Below are positions 62,184-64,000 of a stretch of DNA of 64,000 nucleotides, piece after piece (within the stretch, counting starts at the first letter, position 1; each line of letters begins with the position of its first letter). This stretch comes from Alphaproteobacteria bacterium (lineage in GTDB: Bacteria > Pseudomonadota > Alphaproteobacteria > Micavibrionales > Micavibrionaceae). Position numbers and translations under genes: made by a program. The DNA is taken from contig JABAZY010000017.1 in the NCBI GenBank assembly GCA_018608245.1, positions 30,582-94,581 of the forward strand. The letters are read 5' to 3'. The notes beneath the pieces are model-generated. The model did not search any database. It saw only the letters and a list, made by a program, of their open reading frames with translations, and was not told the DNA's origin.

Positions 62184-64000
62184 ATGACGATTAAAAAAGT
62201 TGCAGTCATTGGTGCAGGGGTTATGGGGAGCGGAATTGCTGCTCAGATAGCCAATGCAGGTGTACCTGTTGTGTTGCTGGATATTGTGCCCAAAGATGCA
62301 GAAGACAGAAATGTCATCGCTAAGGGTGCTATTGCGAAGATGTTGAAGGCTGATCCTGCGCCGTTCATGTCAAAACGCAATGCGAAGCTGATTGAAGTGG
62401 GTAATTTAGAAGATGATTTAGAAAAATTATCTGAGTGTGATTGGATTGTTGAAGTGGTGCTTGAGGATTTGAACATCAAGCATGCAACATATGAAAAAAT
62501 TGAAAAGCATCGTAAAAAAGGTTCGATTGTTACGTCTAACACTTCCACTATTCCGCTGGCTAAATTAGCAGAAGGTCAGTCTGAGTCGTTTACGAAAGAC
62601 TTTATGATTACGCATTTTTTCAACCCGCCACGTTATATGCGTCTTTTAGAAATTATTGTAGGTGATAAGACACGTACAAATGCGGTTAAAACGATTGAAG
62701 AATTTTGTGATGTACGCCTTGGTAAAGGTGTTGTGCATTGTAAGGATACACCAGGATTTATCGTCAATAGATTGCTTGTATTTTGGATGCAGTCCGCTGT
62801 TAATCATGCCATCGCCGATAATGTGCCGATTGAGGTTGCGGATGCGGTGATGGGTAAGCCTATTGGTGTGCCAAAAACGGCTGTATTTGGTTTAATTGAT
62901 TTGGTTGGTGTTGATTTAATGCCTTATTTATCTACATCTATGCTTTCTAGTTTGCCGAAAGATGACGCGTACAGAAAAATCTATCAAGATTATCCATTTG
63001 TCAGCCAAATGATTAAGGCTGGTTATAACGGACGTAAAGGTAAAGGTGGTTTTTACCGTTTGAACCCAGATGCGCCGAAAGGCACGAAAGAAAAGCAAAC
63101 ATTAGAGCTTAAGGCTGATAAGTTTGATGAAGCACAATACCGTAAATCAGATAAGCCAAAATTAGAGTCTGTTAGTGCGGGTAGAAAAGGCTTGCGCGCG
63201 GTTGTTGAAACGGACGATCAGGGTGGTCATTATGCATGGAAAGTGTTGAGTGAAACATTATCGTATGCGGCGTCACTTGTGCCACAAATTGCTGATTCAA
63301 TTTTAGAAATTGATCAAGCGATGAAGTTGGGAACGAATTGGAAATTTGGTCCGTTTGAAATGATAGACCAACTGGGTGCAAAATGGTTCGCTGATAAGTT
63401 GGCTGATGCAGGTATGGGTGTACCAGAACTTATTACCAAAGTAGGTGATGGAAGTTTCTATAAGGTCGAAGACGGTCAGCAACAATATTTTGGAACCGAT
63501 GGTAAGTACCACAAAGTTGAGCGTGGCGAAGGTGTGTTACTTTTAAAAGATATTAAGCTTGCTTCTGAGCCAGTTATTAAAACAGGTAGTGCTAGCGTTT
63601 GGAATGTCGGTGATGGTGTTTTATGTGTTGAGTTCACAGGTAAAATGAATGCGCTGGATGAAGAAGTATTTACGGCTTATCACAAGGCTATCAAATTAAT
63701 TGGTGATGGCAGTGGTGAGTATAAAGCGATGGTGATTTATAATGAAGGATCACATTTCTCTGCGGGTGCTAATCTAGGGTTGGCTATTTTTGCGATGAAT
63801 ATAGCGATGTGGCCACAAATTGAATCGCTAGTTTCTGGTGGTCAAAAAGTTTATAAAGCGTTGAAATATGCGCCTTTTCCAGTCGTGTCTGCCCCTAGCG
63901 GTATGGCACTTGGTGGGGGATGTGAGATTTTATTACATTCAGATCATGTGCAAGCGCACGCGGAAACTTATACTGGTTTAGTTGAAGTTGGTGTTGGCTT
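62184..64000 (+). CDS. fadN: 3-hydroxyacyl-CoA dehydrogenase / enoyl-CoA hydratase, FadN type (3' end outside window)
   Basis: The frame is open from ATG 62184 to the end of the window (at least 605 residues); the stop lies beyond. The dehydrogenase is N-terminal: VIGAGVMGSGIAAQIANAG binds NAD near residue 8, followed by NTSTIP and THFFNPP. The second dehydrogenase domain ends near 450. The hydratase/isomerase domain begins near 490 (SHFSAGANLG, GMALGGGCEI). This domain order is that of Bacillus FadN rather than FadB. It forms a beta-oxidation pair with the upstream thiolase. Confidence 0.9.
   Translation, partial: MTIKKVAVIGAGVMGSGIAAQIANAGVPVVLLDIVPKDAEDRNVIAKGAIAKMLKADPAPFMSKRNAKLIEVGNLEDDLEKLSECDWIVEVVLEDLNIKHATYEKIEKHRKKGSIVTSNTSTIPLAKLAEGQSESFTKDFMITHFFNPPRYMRLLEIIVGDKTRTNAVKTIEEFCDVRLGKGVVHCKDTPGFIVNRLLVFWMQSAVNHAIADNVPIEVADAVMGKPIGVPKTAVFGLIDLVGVDLMPYLSTSMLSSLPKDDAYRKIYQDYPFVSQMIKAGYNGRKGKGGFYRLNPDAPKGTKEKQTLELKADKFDEAQYRKSDKPKLESVSAGRKGLRAVVETDDQGGHYAWKVLSETLSYAASLVPQIADSILEIDQAMKLGTNWKFGPFEMIDQLGAKWFADKLADAGMGVPELITKVGDGSFYKVEDGQQQYFGTDGKYHKVERGEGVLLLKDIKLASEPVIKTGSASVWNVGDGVLCVEFTGKMNALDEEVFTAYHKAIKLIGDGSGEYKAMVIYNEGSHFSAGANLGLAIFAMNIAMWPQIESLVSGGQKVYKALKYAPFPVVSAPSGMALGGGCEILLHSDHVQAHAETYTGLVEVGVG

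Overview
The window is a gene-dense, AT-rich (by eye) stretch of a chromosome from an alphaproteobacterium. Four things point there: the ChvG/ChvI two-component pair followed by rapZ, a DivL-type kinase with tyrosine at the phospho-acceptor position, the tsaE-nucleotidyltransferase-addB-addA cluster, and the ppsR-maf-aroE-coaE-dnaQ operon. The valyl-tRNA synthetase is of the short, archaeal-like kind known from Rickettsiales. Together with a Dot/Icm-like (IcmD-type) membrane protein and prepilin-like giant surface proteins, this suggests a Micavibrio-like or other deep-branching lineage. That placement is inference; no rRNA or other strong taxonomic marker lies in the window.

Layout. 1-7961: two very large repeat proteins on the plus strand, the first cut by the window edge. 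They share a 41-residue WGDGTYIY repeat and one other module; the second adds a prepilin-like N-terminus, two RCC1 blocks of seven repeats each and a C-terminal DUF1554 domain. 7962-12227: a minus-strand operon of overlapping housekeeping genes (ppsR, maf, aroE, coaE, a glutamine amidotransferase, dnaQ). 12287-14681: two paralogous, overlapping genes of uncertain function. 14991-17869: valS and a HIT protein. 18274-21537: chvI-chvG-rapZ. 21541-30353: small unknown genes, ahcY, a GDSL hydrolase, an FMN reductase, purU, divL, a ferredoxin-NADP reductase, tsaE and a MurU-like nucleotidyltransferase. 30353-36876: addB and addA. 36938-39351: a five-repeat IcmD-like membrane protein and an unknown gene.

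39540-43015: rpmH-rnpA-yidD-yidC-engB, led by a near-consensus sigma70 promoter. 43017-47276: a pilin-like protein, rmuC, def, fmt and truA. 47328-52558: a DMT transporter, then minus-strand genes for a fold-III PLP decarboxylase (probably lysA), dapE, a stand-alone RelA/SpoT-like HD protein and dapD. 52626-58876: a FemAB-like protein, a DUF3108 periplasmic protein, glmU, glmS and nhaA. 59012-60827: an unknown gene, prmA and a TIGR02300 zinc-ribbon/acidic protein. 61041-64000: a thiolase and a FadN-type beta-oxidation enzyme that runs off the window.

Most genes form tight operons with 1-4 nt stop/start overlaps. Lysine/diaminopimelate synthesis (dapD, dapE, lysA-like), UDP-GlcNAc supply (glmS, glmU) and possible muropeptide recycling (MurU-like) all feed the cell wall. 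ChvGI and DivL link envelope state and cell cycle. The least explained parts are the giant surface proteins, the five-fold IcmD-like protein, the paralogous pair at 12287-14681, and the HD protein at 50697-51623. No tRNA, rRNA, CRISPR array, insertion sequence or phage was seen.
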